From positions 1 to 16,190 of the forward strand of contig DDYB01000018.1 in the NCBI GenBank assembly GCA_002347265.1: 16,190 nt of DNA, given 5' to 3'. This document shows, piece after piece, positions 6,120 to 14,856 of the stretch. Numbering within the stretch: position 1 is the stretch's first letter; each line of letters opens with the position of its first letter. The position numbers and the translations under genes were made by a program. Source of the DNA: Desulfobacteraceae bacterium UBA2245. Lineage in GTDB: Bacteria; Desulfobacterota; Desulfobacteria; Desulfobacterales; UBA2245. Under the pieces are notes generated by a model. It saw only the letters and a program-made list of their open reading frames with translations, was not told where the DNA came from and ran no database searches.

Positions 6120-9100
6120 ATGGCGCCGCACGATAAAAATGCAGGAGCAATTCCAAGCAACGGCCTTGCCTTCGACCATATCATGGCGCAAACATTGGCC
6201 CTCGACCTTGAAATCACTAAAGACGGTCAAAAATTAAAGCATATCGGCGCAATTTGTCAGGGCCAAAGATTCGAATGGAAAGGCGCAACTGGATCAGCTC
6301 AAGCGCTAAGGGACCTGGATGCTTTCGGCGATCAAGCGCGGTACGTGCTGGGCCATAATATTTTCAACCACGACTTGCCGTTTCTCAAAGCGATTTCCCC
6401 CGGACTGCGGCTGCTGGATCTCCCCGTTATCGACACACTGTATCTCTCTCCTTTGGCCTTTCCCCAGAATCCATACCACCGGTTGGTGAAAGACTACAAG
6501 CTGGTTCGGTCCTCCTTGAGCGATCCATTGGAAGATGTGCGTCTGGCCCTATCCGTATTCGAGGATCAGTGGGTAAGCTTTACGAATATGGGCGAGCGTT
6601 GCCTGGAGATCCTGTCTTTTTATAAACACTGTTTTCAGGAAGGTCGTTTCAACGGTTTTAGCGGAAACGGGCTGGCTGCGGTGTTCAATTTAACAGGGGC
6701 CGGGTGCATCGAAAACGATTATTCGGCTCGGGATCAATTTATCAGATTGACGGATGGGCTGGTATGCCGTCAAGGGGTGGACCGCGCTTATGCGGCGATG
6801 GATCCGGCGGGCCCGGAGGCGCCGATAGCCGCATACAGCCTGGCCTGGTTGATGGTGGCCGGGTCCAATTCGGTTCTTCCGCCGTGGGTCAGACATCAGT
6901 TTCCTAAAGTGGTTCCGTTTTTGAAAGCATTGAGAGACATCCCCTGCGGGTATGCATCGTGTGCCTATTGCCGGCAGACGCATGATCCTGATGCCCAATT
7001 AAAGCGATTTTTCGGGTTTGACGCGTTTCGCAGCACGCCTCAGACCATCGATGGCGCAAGCTTGCAGCGCGAGGTGGTTTTAAAGGGGCTGCAAAATGAA
7101 CCCCTCATGGCGATACTGCCTACGGGTGGCGGCAAATCCTTGTGTTATCAGTTGCCGGCCCTGGTGCGTCATGTGCGCCGCGGGCTGTTGACCGTCGTGA
7201 TTTCGCCTCTGCAGGCCCTGATGAAAGACCAGGTCGACAACCTGATCAACAATACCGGTACCCCTTTCGCCGCAGCCATATATGGCTTGCTGACGCCGCC
7301 CGAACGCGGAGAAGTCATCGAGCGGGTGCGGATGGGAGATGTCGCCCTCTTGTATATTTCCCCCGAGCAGCTGCGGAGCCGATCGGTCAGACAGATTCTG
7401 GCGCAGCGGGAAATCGGCTGCTGGGTGTTCGATGAGGCGCACTGCCTCTCCAAATGGGGGCATGATTTCAGGCCCGACTATCTCTATGCGGCGCGCTTTA
7501 TTCGCGAGCTCTGCCTGGAGCAAAATCTGGACCTGCCGCCGATTGCCTGTTTTACGGCCACAGCCAAACCGGATGTGATCGAAGAAATTACCGCTTATTT
7601 TCAGTCAGAGTTAAAGCAGTCGCTGTGGTTGTTCGAAGGCGGCGTCGAACGAGACAACCTTCTTTTCGATGTTCTACCGATCGGAACCGCTGAAAAGCTT
7701 GAGCAGGCTTTTGACATTGTTCGACAGCATCTGGACGAGCACCCTGAGGCCAGCGTCATTGTGTACGCTGCTCTCAGAAACACGACCGAAGAGATATGCG
7801 ATTACCTTGTCCGCAAAGGGTTGAACGCGGAATATTTTCATGCCGGTCTGGAAGGCCACGAAAAGCGGCGCATCATCGAAGAATTCGTGGCCGGAGAGAT
7901 ACGGGTGATCTGTGCCACCAATGCATTTGGCATGGGGATCGACAAAAGTAATATTCGTCTGGTGCTGCATTACGATCTTCCGGGATCCCTGGAAAACTAT
8001 CTGCAGGAAGCCGGTCGCGCCGGAAGGGACATGAAACCGGCCAATTGCATTCTGTTATACGATTCGAAGGATTCCGAAACCCAATTCAGGTTGGCCGCCT
8101 ATTCCGAGCTCAATAAGGACGAAATTCAGCGCATCCTCAAATGTCTGCGGCGCAGCAGGCTTAATAAAGACAACGAGATTGTCATTACAACCCAGGAACT
8201 GCTACGCGATGAAGAACTGGCTAGGGTGTTTGAAAAGGATGGCGGCAGCAGCGATACCAAGGTGCGCACCGCGGTATCCTGGCTGGAACGGGCCGATTTT
8301 CTGGAGCGGAATCAGAATCAGACGCAGGTGTTTCAGGGTAAACCGCTGGTGAAAACCATCGAGGAGGCCGAACCGATCATTCAAAGGTGTAAGCTGCCGC
8401 AAATGATGCAGGAATTATGGCGCGGGATTTTGTTTGTTTTATTTAACACAGCCTCGAACACAGGTCTGAGCGCGGATGAGATCGCCGAAAGCCTGTTTCC
8501 ATCTGCAAACCGGCTCAATGAACTTGAACGTCAATTTGGCCTTACGGCCGCGCAGGTGGTCATTTACGCGATGCATGAAATGGCTGCCGCCGGTCTGCTG
8601 GATCAGGGCATGATGCTGTCTGCGTATGTGCATTTAAAAGGCAAGAAAAACGCCTCCAGGCAGCTGACGATGGTTTGTACTCTGGAAGAACGCCTGTTGA
8701 AGCTGATGCAGGAAGAGGCGCCCGATGCCGATTCTGGCGGCTGGGTCGATCTGGATATCAACCGGTTGAACCAGCGCCTGCAAAACGACGGCGAAGAAAG
8801 CAACCCGGTGACGTTGAGGCAGTTGGTGAAAGGTTTGATGCAGGACGGCAAGGGACTGGCCGGTTCGCATGGAAGCATCGATCTTCAGCATGTCGGCGGT
8901 TCTTTATACCGCCTTGCGCTTCAGCGAAGCTGGAGCGCGATTCAGGAAACCGCTGCATTGCGGCGCAGTGTGGCCGAGCTGATTGTTCGGGTGCTGGTCG
9001 AAAAGGCAAAAAACCTTCTGACCGATGCGCAGAAAGGCACGACCAGTGAAGCATTGGTAGAGTTCGGCGCCAACGAACTGGATGATGCGATCCGCCACGA

Positions 9101-11423
9101 CCTTTTTCTGCACAGCAAAATTCAAAAGCCGCTTGCCGCTATTGACCGTGGACTGATGTTTCTGCACGATCATAAAATCATCGCGCTGCAGCATGGTCTG
9201 GCTGTTTTCCGGCAGGCGATGACGATCCGGTTGAATCCTCAGCACCGGCGTCGTCAATATACTCTCGGCGATTACAAGCCCCTGGCCGTGCATTACCGGG
9301 AGCGCCGCTTCCAGTTCCATGTCGTTCTGGAATATGTGAATCTGGCATTGGACAAGGTTGCGAGAGCCATTGGCCTGGCTTTGGATTATTTCTCAATGCC
9401 GCGGCAGAACTTTATCAAGAAATATTTTGACGGCCGGCAGGAAATCCTTGAGCGCGCCACCAGCGTAGAGTCTTACCGCCAGATTGTCGAAAGCCTCAAC
9501 AATCCGGTTCAGATCGGCATCGTGGGAAGCGCTGTTCGATACAACAACCTAGTACTGGCAGGCCCCGGCGCCGGAAAAACAAGGCTGGTGGTTCACCGGT
9601 GCGCCTATCTTCTGCGGGTCGAACGGATACCGGCCGGCCGGATTCTGATCATGTGTTTCAACCACAATGCCGCCGTCGCGCTTCGAAAAAGGCTCGTGAA
9701 TTTAGTGGGGAAGGATGCCCGCGGCGTTACCGTGGCGACGTATCATGGCGCGGCAATGCGTCTGGCCGGTCTCTCCGTGCGGGAAATGATGGATAAAAAC
9801 AGGGCAACGGAAAATATAGACTTCAATGCTCTGATAAGGGAAGCGGTGGGGTTGCTTAAGGGGGAAAAAGAGATTCCGGGTCTGGACCCGGATGAGGCGC
9901 GTGATCACCTGCTGAGGGGTTTCAGTCATATTCTGGTCGATGAATATCAGGATATCGACCAGGATCAGTACGACCTGGTTTCCGCTATTGCCGGCAGGAC
10001 TTTGGAGGAAGGCGATGGACGACTCGCGATCATGGCCGTTGGCGATGACGATCAGAACATCTATGCTTTCCGGGGCGCCAATATTGGATTTATCAAACGA
10101 TTTCAGGAAGATTATCAATGCGGCACAACTTACATGGTGGAAAACTACCGCTCCAGCGATCATATCATTCAGGCTGCCAATCAGCTCATTGCCCAAAACC
10201 GGGACCGCATGAAAAACACCCACCCGGTCCGTGTTGATCGTCAGCGAAAAGCCGAACCCAGGGGCGGAGATTGGGAGCCGAGAGACCCCGTAAGCCGGGG
10301 ACGCGTTCAGCGCCTGATTGTCAAGGATTTATTCCATCAAACTCTGGCGGTCTATGAAGAGATGGAACGTTTGAGGTCATTGAAACCCGAATTGGATTGG
10401 AGCTGTTTCGCGATACTGGGCCGAACCAAGGTTGCCCTGGATATAATGCGCGCTTTTCTGGAGAAAAAGGGCGTTCCGATCAGGGTGGGGTTGAAGACGG
10501 GTTTGCCGCTGCTCCGCGTTCGCGAAGTGCATCGGTTTATCTCGAATCTGAAAGACAGAGAAAGGGAGATACGCAGGGCATCGGAACTCTTTGCCTGTCT
10601 GCCGGATGAGCAAACAAACGGCTTTTGCAATCACTGGACGGAGATGCTGAAAGAGATGATCCAATCGTATGTGGATGAAACGGCGGACACGGAATTGCCG
10701 GTTTCATATTTCGTCAATTGGATTTACGAAGCCGTCTTGGAACAACGGCGAGAAAAAACCCTTGGGCAAGGCGTTTTTCTAAGCACGGTGCATGGCGCCA
10801 AGGGCCTGGAATTTGAACACGTTTTTATTCTGGATGGGGATTGGAGATGGCCCGCCGATATAAAGCAGCAGGAAGAGGAGCGTAGACTGCTTTATGTGGG
10901 TTTGACGCGTGCAAAAGAAACCCTGAGCCTGATGGAAATGGAAAAAAAGGGAAATCCTTTTATATCGGATTTACATGGTGACTTTATTTTTAAAAGAGAA
11001 ATTACCTGTCGTCACGATGTTTGCCGTGAGGAAATTTGCCGAAGATACAGGGTCATTAGCCTGTCCGATCTCTATCTGAGTTATGCGGGGAGTTTTGAAC
11101 AGGACAACACAATTCACAAACAATTGGCGATGCTCGGCATGGGCGATCGTTTGCAGCCAATTGGCAACGGTTCAGGCATCGATCTGAAAACCGGGGGCGG
11201 GTATTGCGTTGCAAGGCTGTCTTCGAAAGGATGCGAGCTGTTGTCCGGAAAATTAAAAGAGATCGTTGAGGCGCGAATCATTGGCATGATTCAATGGTCC
11301 GCCGAAAGCAGTCAGAAAGAGTACCGGCAGAATTTGAAAGTCGCTTCATGGGAAGTACCATTATTCGAATTGATCATAGATAGCAGTCAAGCCGCTACCG
11401 CATCCTCTCCTCCTGATTGGTAA
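6120..11423 (+). CDS. DEDD exonuclease-like / RecQ / UvrD triple-fusion helicase
   Basis: A 1767-aa protein. Residues 25-150 resemble a DnaQ/RNase T-type 3'-5' exonuclease: LALDLEIT (D29, E31), GHNIFNHDL (N80, D85), PLEDVRLAL (D139). The usual general-base His before D139 is absent. A Cys/His knuckle C276-x4-C-x2-C-x3-H288 comes next. Residues 310-660 are a complete RecQ helicase: GGGKS (336-340), DEAH (438-441), FTATA (478-482), FGMGIDK and QEAGRAGRD (629-637). Winged-helix-like linker regions follow to about 1120. Residues 1140-1610 are a complete UvrD/Rep helicase: GPGAGKTR (1148-1155), VDEYQD (1273-1278), GDDDQNIYAFRG, ENYRSS, TVHGAKGLEFEHV, LLYVGLTRAKE (1590-1600). The C-terminal 140 residues form an extra domain I do not recognise. 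It should unwind and possibly trim DNA. It sits after the AEP-like gene on the same strand, implying joint work in replication, repair or defence. Confidence 0.88.
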   Translation: MAPHDKNAGAIPSNGLAFDHIMAQTLALDLEITKDGQKLKHIGAICQGQRFEWKGATGSAQALRDLDAFGDQARYVLGHNIFNHDLPFLKAISPGLRLLDLPVIDTLYLSPLAFPQNPYHRLVKDYKLVRSSLSDPLEDVRLALSVFEDQWVSFTNMGERCLEILSFYKHCFQEGRFNGFSGNGLAAVFNLTGAGCIENDYSARDQFIRLTDGLVCRQGVDRAYAAMDPAGPEAPIAAYSLAWLMVAGSNSVLPPWVRHQFPKVVPFLKALRDIPCGYASCAYCRQTHDPDAQLKRFFGFDAFRSTPQTIDGASLQREVVLKGLQNEPLMAILPTGGGKSLCYQLPALVRHVRRGLLTVVISPLQALMKDQVDNLINNTGTPFAAAIYGLLTPPERGEVIERVRMGDVALLYISPEQLRSRSVRQILAQREIGCWVFDEAHCLSKWGHDFRPDYLYAARFIRELCLEQNLDLPPIACFTATAKPDVIEEITAYFQSELKQSLWLFEGGVERDNLLFDVLPIGTAEKLEQAFDIVRQHLDEHPEASVIVYAALRNTTEEICDYLVRKGLNAEYFHAGLEGHEKRRIIEEFVAGEIRVICATNAFGMGIDKSNIRLVLHYDLPGSLENYLQEAGRAGRDMKPANCILLYDSKDSETQFRLAAYSELNKDEIQRILKCLRRSRLNKDNEIVITTQELLRDEELARVFEKDGGSSDTKVRTAVSWLERADFLERNQNQTQVFQGKPLVKTIEEAEPIIQRCKLPQMMQELWRGILFVLFNTASNTGLSADEIAESLFPSANRLNELERQFGLTAAQVVIYAMHEMAAAGLLDQGMMLSAYVHLKGKKNASRQLTMVCTLEERLLKLMQEEAPDADSGGWVDLDINRLNQRLQNDGEESNPVTLRQLVKGLMQDGKGLAGSHGSIDLQHVGGSLYRLALQRSWSAIQETAALRRSVAELIVRVLVEKAKNLLTDAQKGTTSEALVEFGANELDDAIRHDLFLHSKIQKPLAAIDRGLMFLHDHKIIALQHGLAVFRQAMTIRLNPQHRRRQYTLGDYKPLAVHYRERRFQFHVVLEYVNLALDKVARAIGLALDYFSMPRQNFIKKYFDGRQEILERATSVESYRQIVESLNNPVQIGIVGSAVRYNNLVLAGPGAGKTRLVVHRCAYLLRVERIPAGRILIMCFNHNAAVALRKRLVNLVGKDARGVTVATYHGAAMRLAGLSVREMMDKNRATENIDFNALIREAVGLLKGEKEIPGLDPDEARDHLLRGFSHILVDEYQDIDQDQYDLVSAIAGRTLEEGDGRLAIMAVGDDDQNIYAFRGANIGFIKRFQEDYQCGTTYMVENYRSSDHIIQAANQLIAQNRDRMKNTHPVRVDRQRKAEPRGGDWEPRDPVSRGRVQRLIVKDLFHQTLAVYEEMERLRSLKPELDWSCFAILGRTKVALDIMRAFLEKKGVPIRVGLKTGLPLLRVREVHRFISNLKDREREIRRASELFACLPDEQTNGFCNHWTEMLKEMIQSYVDETADTELPVSYFVNWIYEAVLEQRREKTLGQGVFLSTVHGAKGLEFEHVFILDGDWRWPADIKQQEEERRLLYVGLTRAKETLSLMEMEKKGNPFISDLHGDFIFKREITCRHDVCREEICRRYRVISLSDLYLSYAGSFEQDNTIHKQLAMLGMGDRLQPIGNGSGIDLKTGGGYCVARLSSKGCELLSGKLKEIVEARIIGMIQWSAESSQKEYRQNLKVASWEVPLFELIIDSSQAATASSPPDW

Positions 11424-11460
11424 TGGGGCACAAGAACGCCCATGTTTCATGCGTTTTCTT
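11423..11460 (+). terminator. Possible terminator containing post-stop repeat copy 2
   Basis: ATGGGGC just after the helicase stop pairs with GCCCAT (11438-11443), one G bulged, followed by a T-rich stretch (GTTTCATGCGTTTTC and more). The 20-mer core at 11437-11456 is the second copy of the repeat at 5655-5674, with one difference (T for C). The helicase gene and the minus-strand FAD oxidoreductase gene converge here. Confidence 0.4.
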
Positions 11461-11547
11461 TGTTTCGAAGTTCGATAGCGAAATGAAAAGCCGAGACAAT
11501 ACAGAATAGAGGGGTCACAAGCGAAGCACAGGCCTGCTCATGGGGTG

Positions 11548-12981
11548 TCAGATCCGTGCCGCATAATAGCCGCAGAGGCCGTGAACACCGCCGCCGGGGG
11601 GCGTCGATGAGGAGCAGATGAACATATTGCGCCGAGATGTCCTGTAGGGATTGAGGGATGCAACCGGCCGGGTATAAAGCTGAAAGATATCCTGTTTCCC
11701 GCCGTTGATATCCCCTCCCACATAATTCGGGTTGTATGTTTCCATCTCCGTCGCCGACATCGTGTTTCTCGCCAGGATGACCTCCCGAAAACCGGGAGCG
11801 TATCGTTCGATCTTACTTTCGATTATGTCCGCCATGTCCGCGTCTGAACCATGAGGAACATGGCAGTATCCCCAGACCGTGTGCCTGCTCTCAGGGCTCC
11901 GTGAAGGATCGAAGAGGCTCTGCTGCGCAAGAATTACGTAGGGCGCTGACGATACCCGGCCCTTGTTTACGCAGCGTACGGAAGCCGCGATCTCCTCATG
12001 CGAATTGCCCAGGTGAATTGTACCCGCCTTTCTGCATATGCCGGCGCTCCAGGGGATCGGTTCTTTCAAGGCCCAGTCCATTTTATAAACGCCCGGACCG
12101 TAACGGAATCCGGCGAGCCTTTGCCGGTAAAGTTCCGACAGACCCAAACCGCGGATATGCAGCAACTGCCGGGGGGTGACATCAAAAAAATAATACGTTG
12201 CCCGCGGCATATCCTCCAAAGCATGGATTGGTCTGCCCGTGATGATTTCGCCTCCGCCCTCCAGAAAACAACGCGCCAGGGCGTCGGACAGGTTCTGCGA
12301 GCCGCCTTTTACAAACGGCCACCCGACCGCATGGGCCAATGTCGCAAGGATAATGCCGAAAGCCGCTGTTGCGGGCTGGTGAAGGGGAATCATCGAATGG
12401 GCTGCCAGCCCGGCAAAAAGCGCCCGGGTTCGATGGCTGCTGAACTTTCTTTCTCCAAGCGCTTTGGCGGAAAAAAGGGCTCTTGAGGCAAACCTGGCCA
12501 TCAAAAAGGGATCAACAGGAGACGGGACCGGCCTTAATATGGCGGATAAGAGTTTTTCATGGCGTTCGACCAGGGGCTGAAGAAGACCTTTGTATGCCCT
12601 GCCGTCCTGACCCAGCGCGTCGGCCGTGATGTCCAGGGAACGGTGCAGAAAAACGGCCGATCCATCCTCAAACGGGTGGGCCAGCGGTATTTCGGGAGTG
12701 ACCCAGGAAAGGCCGTATTGGTGGAGCTCAAGGGGCCTGAAGACGGGGGAGAAGGCCCCCAGGGGATGCGCCGTGGAACAGACGTCGTGCACAAAACCGG
12801 GCAGCGTTAATTCCGCGGATCGGCATCCGCCCCCGATGGTTTCCTTGGCTTCCAGAACAATCACGGCGGGGAATCTTCTGCCAAGCGTAATGGCGGCGGC
12901 CAGGCCGTTAGGCCCGCTGCCCACGACGACCGCGTCATAATGAGGTTTATTCGCCGTCAAGGTTTTCCGATCCTCATGCAT
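11548..12981 (-). CDS. Phytoene-desaturase-like NAD(P)/FAD-dependent oxidoreductase
   Basis: A 477-aa flavoprotein. The N-terminus has the dinucleotide-binding motif VVVGSGPNGLAAA (18-30), the acidic residue E44 ending the second strand, and IGGGCRSAELTLPGF, the flavin-contacting loop typical of phytoene desaturase/amine-oxidase relatives. The C-terminus ends GGGVHGLCGYYAARI, the second FAD-binding signature of this COG1233-type group. Substrate unknown: the group includes carotenoid desaturases, but many bacterial members act on other polyprenyl or lipid-like substrates. No carotenoid genes are nearby. The C-terminus stops soon after the signature, a little short of many relatives. The ATG lies 1 base after the stop of the upstream STAS-domain gene with only a poor ribosome binding site, so translation is probably coupled and the two genes form an operon. 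Confidence 0.85.
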   Translation of the reverse strand: MHEDRKTLTANKPHYDAVVVGSGPNGLAAAITLGRRFPAVIVLEAKETIGGGCRSAELTLPGFVHDVCSTAHPLGAFSPVFRPLELHQYGLSWVTPEIPLAHPFEDGSAVFLHRSLDITADALGQDGRAYKGLLQPLVERHEKLLSAILRPVPSPVDPFLMARFASRALFSAKALGERKFSSHRTRALFAGLAAHSMIPLHQPATAAFGIILATLAHAVGWPFVKGGSQNLSDALARCFLEGGGEIITGRPIHALEDMPRATYYFFDVTPRQLLHIRGLGLSELYRQRLAGFRYGPGVYKMDWALKEPIPWSAGICRKAGTIHLGNSHEEIAASVRCVNKGRVSSAPYVILAQQSLFDPSRSPESRHTVWGYCHVPHGSDADMADIIESKIERYAPGFREVILARNTMSATEMETYNPNYVGGDINGGKQDIFQLYTRPVASLNPYRTSRRNMFICSSSTPPGGGVHGLCGYYAARI

Positions 12982-12982
12982 G

Positions 12983-14092
12983 TTATTTCCGGGAAGAGAT
13001 CATCCTTTGCAGCAGATGCCACGGCATGTACGGAGAAGAGCGTAATGTGCCGCAGTACCAGATATTTCCCGCTTCGTTCCACCTGAGACGGTTGTCGATC
13101 AGGGCATTGGTCTGTTCGACCCTGCCTTGAACGCCGAGGCGTGCGGCAAGATTGCGGAGGGTCTGATGCCAGAATGTATCCTCCTTTTGCGCCGCACCCA
13201 ATCGAAAACCCATCTCCATCAAGGGATCGGCGGGCCGTAAGAGGGGATGAACCTGGATGATCGTTTTGCCATTCTCACGAAAACTGCTGAAGTTTATCCA
13301 GCCGTACAGCATGTGACCCCGGATCGTCGAGAAGCAGAAGGTGTCGTCATCGGCGTAGATCACGAAGATGCCGGTCGCCATTACCAACGGGCCCGCAATG
13401 CTGAGATTGAGGAGCGCCGGCGTACCGGGTACGATGGGACCGCCGCCGGAGGTCATCAGGCGGTTGCCTTTCGGCCAGAAATCGGGAAATTCCTTGCGCC
13501 ACAGAGAGACGATCTGTTGCGGCTCAACATCATTGTTGGTGATCTGAAAACGGTATTTCTTGTCCCAGAGGCGGCCGAATCCGTGGACGGGGCTGGTGAC
13601 CGGCCTGCCGTTTGCGTTGACGTTCATCGCCGTGGCCGGGACATCCTTGATGGCGACCTGCGCAACGTTCCGCGCCCACCCGGGGGCCGGGGGCCCTGTG
13701 TAGGCCTGGAACTCGCGGTCCAGGGGCTGAACGCCCGCCGGAAACGGACGCCGGCGCAACGCTTCATTTTCGGTGTCAAAGAGCTTGATCGCCTGATCAA
13801 GGCATGCCAGGCGAAAAACATCCCGGAAGGGTTCACTTAGATGGCAGGCGCCAAGCCCGATCTCCTTTTGCGCCAGTCTGGCTGCATAAACGATCAGGAG
13901 GGTTGCCCCTTCGGAATCCATGTGGGCGAGATCGGCAAAATTCAAAAGGACGTTTTTATATTTTCCCATTCCCGCATCCAAAGACCGCAGCAACGTGTTT
14001 TCGCAAGCCCTGTTGAGGAGTCCCTGTATATCCAGAATCAAGGTGTCCCCGTCGGCAATCCTGGGCCTGATGGCGGATTTGTCTTCAGGCAT
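12983..14092 (-). CDS. STAS-domain protein with large uncharacterised C-terminal domain
   Basis: A 369-aa protein. Residues 10-110 match a STAS (anti-sigma factor antagonist) domain: ILDIQGLLNRACENTLL, then VLLNFADLAHMDSEGATLL with S60 at the position phosphorylated in SpoIIAA-like proteins, then the helix ARLAQKEIG and a further strand. Residues 155-350 form a second domain (YRFQITNNDVEPQQIVSLWRKEFPDFWPKGNRL to LRNLAARLGV). It has some likeness to DUF1990-type proteins (a GH pair, aromatic strands, late amphipathic helix), but I am not sure. Start supported by AAAGGAG six bases before the ATG. It directly precedes the FAD oxidoreductase gene by 1 base, so the pair is co-transcribed. The STAS domain suggests that the enzyme partner or its complex is under phosphorylation-type control, or that the domain is only a structural module. 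Confidence 0.7.
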   Translation of the reverse strand: MPEDKSAIRPRIADGDTLILDIQGLLNRACENTLLRSLDAGMGKYKNVLLNFADLAHMDSEGATLLIVYAARLAQKEIGLGACHLSEPFRDVFRLACLDQAIKLFDTENEALRRRPFPAGVQPLDREFQAYTGPPAPGWARNVAQVAIKDVPATAMNVNANGRPVTSPVHGFGRLWDKKYRFQITNNDVEPQQIVSLWRKEFPDFWPKGNRLMTSGGGPIVPGTPALLNLSIAGPLVMATGIFVIYADDDTFCFSTIRGHMLYGWINFSSFRENGKTIIQVHPLLRPADPLMEMGFRLGAAQKEDTFWHQTLRNLAARLGVQGRVEQTNALIDNRLRWNEAGNIWYCGTLRSSPYMPWHLLQRMISSRK

Positions 14093-14388
14093 AAAATACT
14101 CCTTTCACTGTTGCACGATGTAAGGTTTATCAATCATCCAGCCATGGTGGATAAGGTATAAAATTTTTCGCGCATCTTGAGAGAGATATAGCCCGCGATC
14201 TGGTAAGGTTTGGGATTGTCGAAAAACCAGCCATTGACCGGAAGGAGGGCTGCAAATACAGAATAGCAGGAGCGGAGGAGAAAGGAAAGCGGCAAAAGGC
14301 GTTCGGATTTTCGGGATCGAGGAAGAGAATCTTCACCGGCGCCTGGATAAGACAGCTCGGGGAACAGTCAAAGAGACCTTGAACGGGT
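14093..14388. other. 296-bp gap, nothing recognised
   Basis: Between the small minus-strand gene and the STAS-domain gene. It contains the STAS gene's ribosome binding site (reading AAAGGAG on the minus strand) at its left end. A 121-codon minus frame crosses it but shows no protein-like pattern or start signal. I see no RNA gene or repeat here. Confidence 0.4.
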
Positions 14389-14745
14389 TTATGGGCGCCG
14401 AGGCGGTTCGCATTCCAACTGAAGGATCTCTCTTGCTCTTGCAACAAATTCCCGAGGATTTTCAGGCGTAAATCGCAATTGTTTAAAGAAACCATTGGTT
14501 CTCTTGATTCCTACGTGTTCATTGAAATCCGCCAGATCAAGTTTCAAAGCCCAAAAAGCGGTTCTAATGACAGGCGGTTTAAAAATATCTATTGATATCA
14601 GATCATTCTTTTTGATGGCCATTGTTTTTGGAAAAAACGGAAATCTGCATCCCAGCTCGATTCTGTCGCTGTAAATGCAATACTCGTTGCCGATGCTTTT
14701 CCAGGTGGGTCTCGATTTATACAAAGGCGTACCGGTGCTTTTCAA
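14389..14745 (-). CDS. Small protein with possible PH-like domain
   Basis: A 118-aa soluble protein. The pattern YCIYSDRIELGCRFPFFPKTMAIKKNDLISIDIFKPP (strand-turn-strand-strand) followed by WALKLDLADFNEHVGIKR and a C-terminal helix (ENPREFVARAREIL) looks like a bacterial pleckstrin-homology-like domain. Such small proteins have no well defined role. Upstream stop TAA lies two codons before a TTG at 14745-14743, so TTG appears to be the start, with GGAAA about six bases ahead; no ATG exists near the N-terminus. The next gene upstream (iron-sulfur flavoprotein) ends 111 bp earlier and is separated by a hairpin, so this gene probably has its own promoter. Fold call is tentative. Confidence 0.55.
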   Translation of the reverse strand: MKSTGTPLYKSRPTWKSIGNEYCIYSDRIELGCRFPFFPKTMAIKKNDLISIDIFKPPVIRTAFWALKLDLADFNEHVGIKRTNGFFKQLRFTPENPREFVARAREILQLECEPPRRP

Positions 14746-14812
14746 TTTTTATTTCCGGCCAATGAAGGTTGGCGCTTGAATCATGAATAATTGTTATACC
14801 GCCATCAAAAGG

Positions 14813-14852
14813 TTAAAATTGTTTGCTATAAAATAGCGGACAACAATTTTAA
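14813..14852 (-). terminator. Strong hairpin after the flavoprotein gene
   Basis: TTAAAATTGTT (14813-14823) pairs perfectly with AACAATTTTAA (14842-14852), and inside it GCTAT pairs with ATAGC around an AAA loop, an 11+5 bp stem with a small internal bulge. It begins 4 bases past the stop codon of the iron-sulfur flavoprotein gene on the minus strand. The stem is AT-rich with a short T run after it, so it is a plausible but not classical terminator, possibly mainly protecting the 3' end of the message. Confidence 0.5.
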
Positions 14853-14856
14853 TGTC

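Noticed and set aside
12912..12918. GTTAGGC matching the attC core
   Set aside because: It lies inside the conserved dinucleotide-binding region of the FAD oxidoreductase gene with no paired arm; chance.
14130..14495. 121-codon minus-strand frame
   Set aside because: It overlaps the small PH-like gene, has no ribosome binding site and its sequence has no domain-like pattern.
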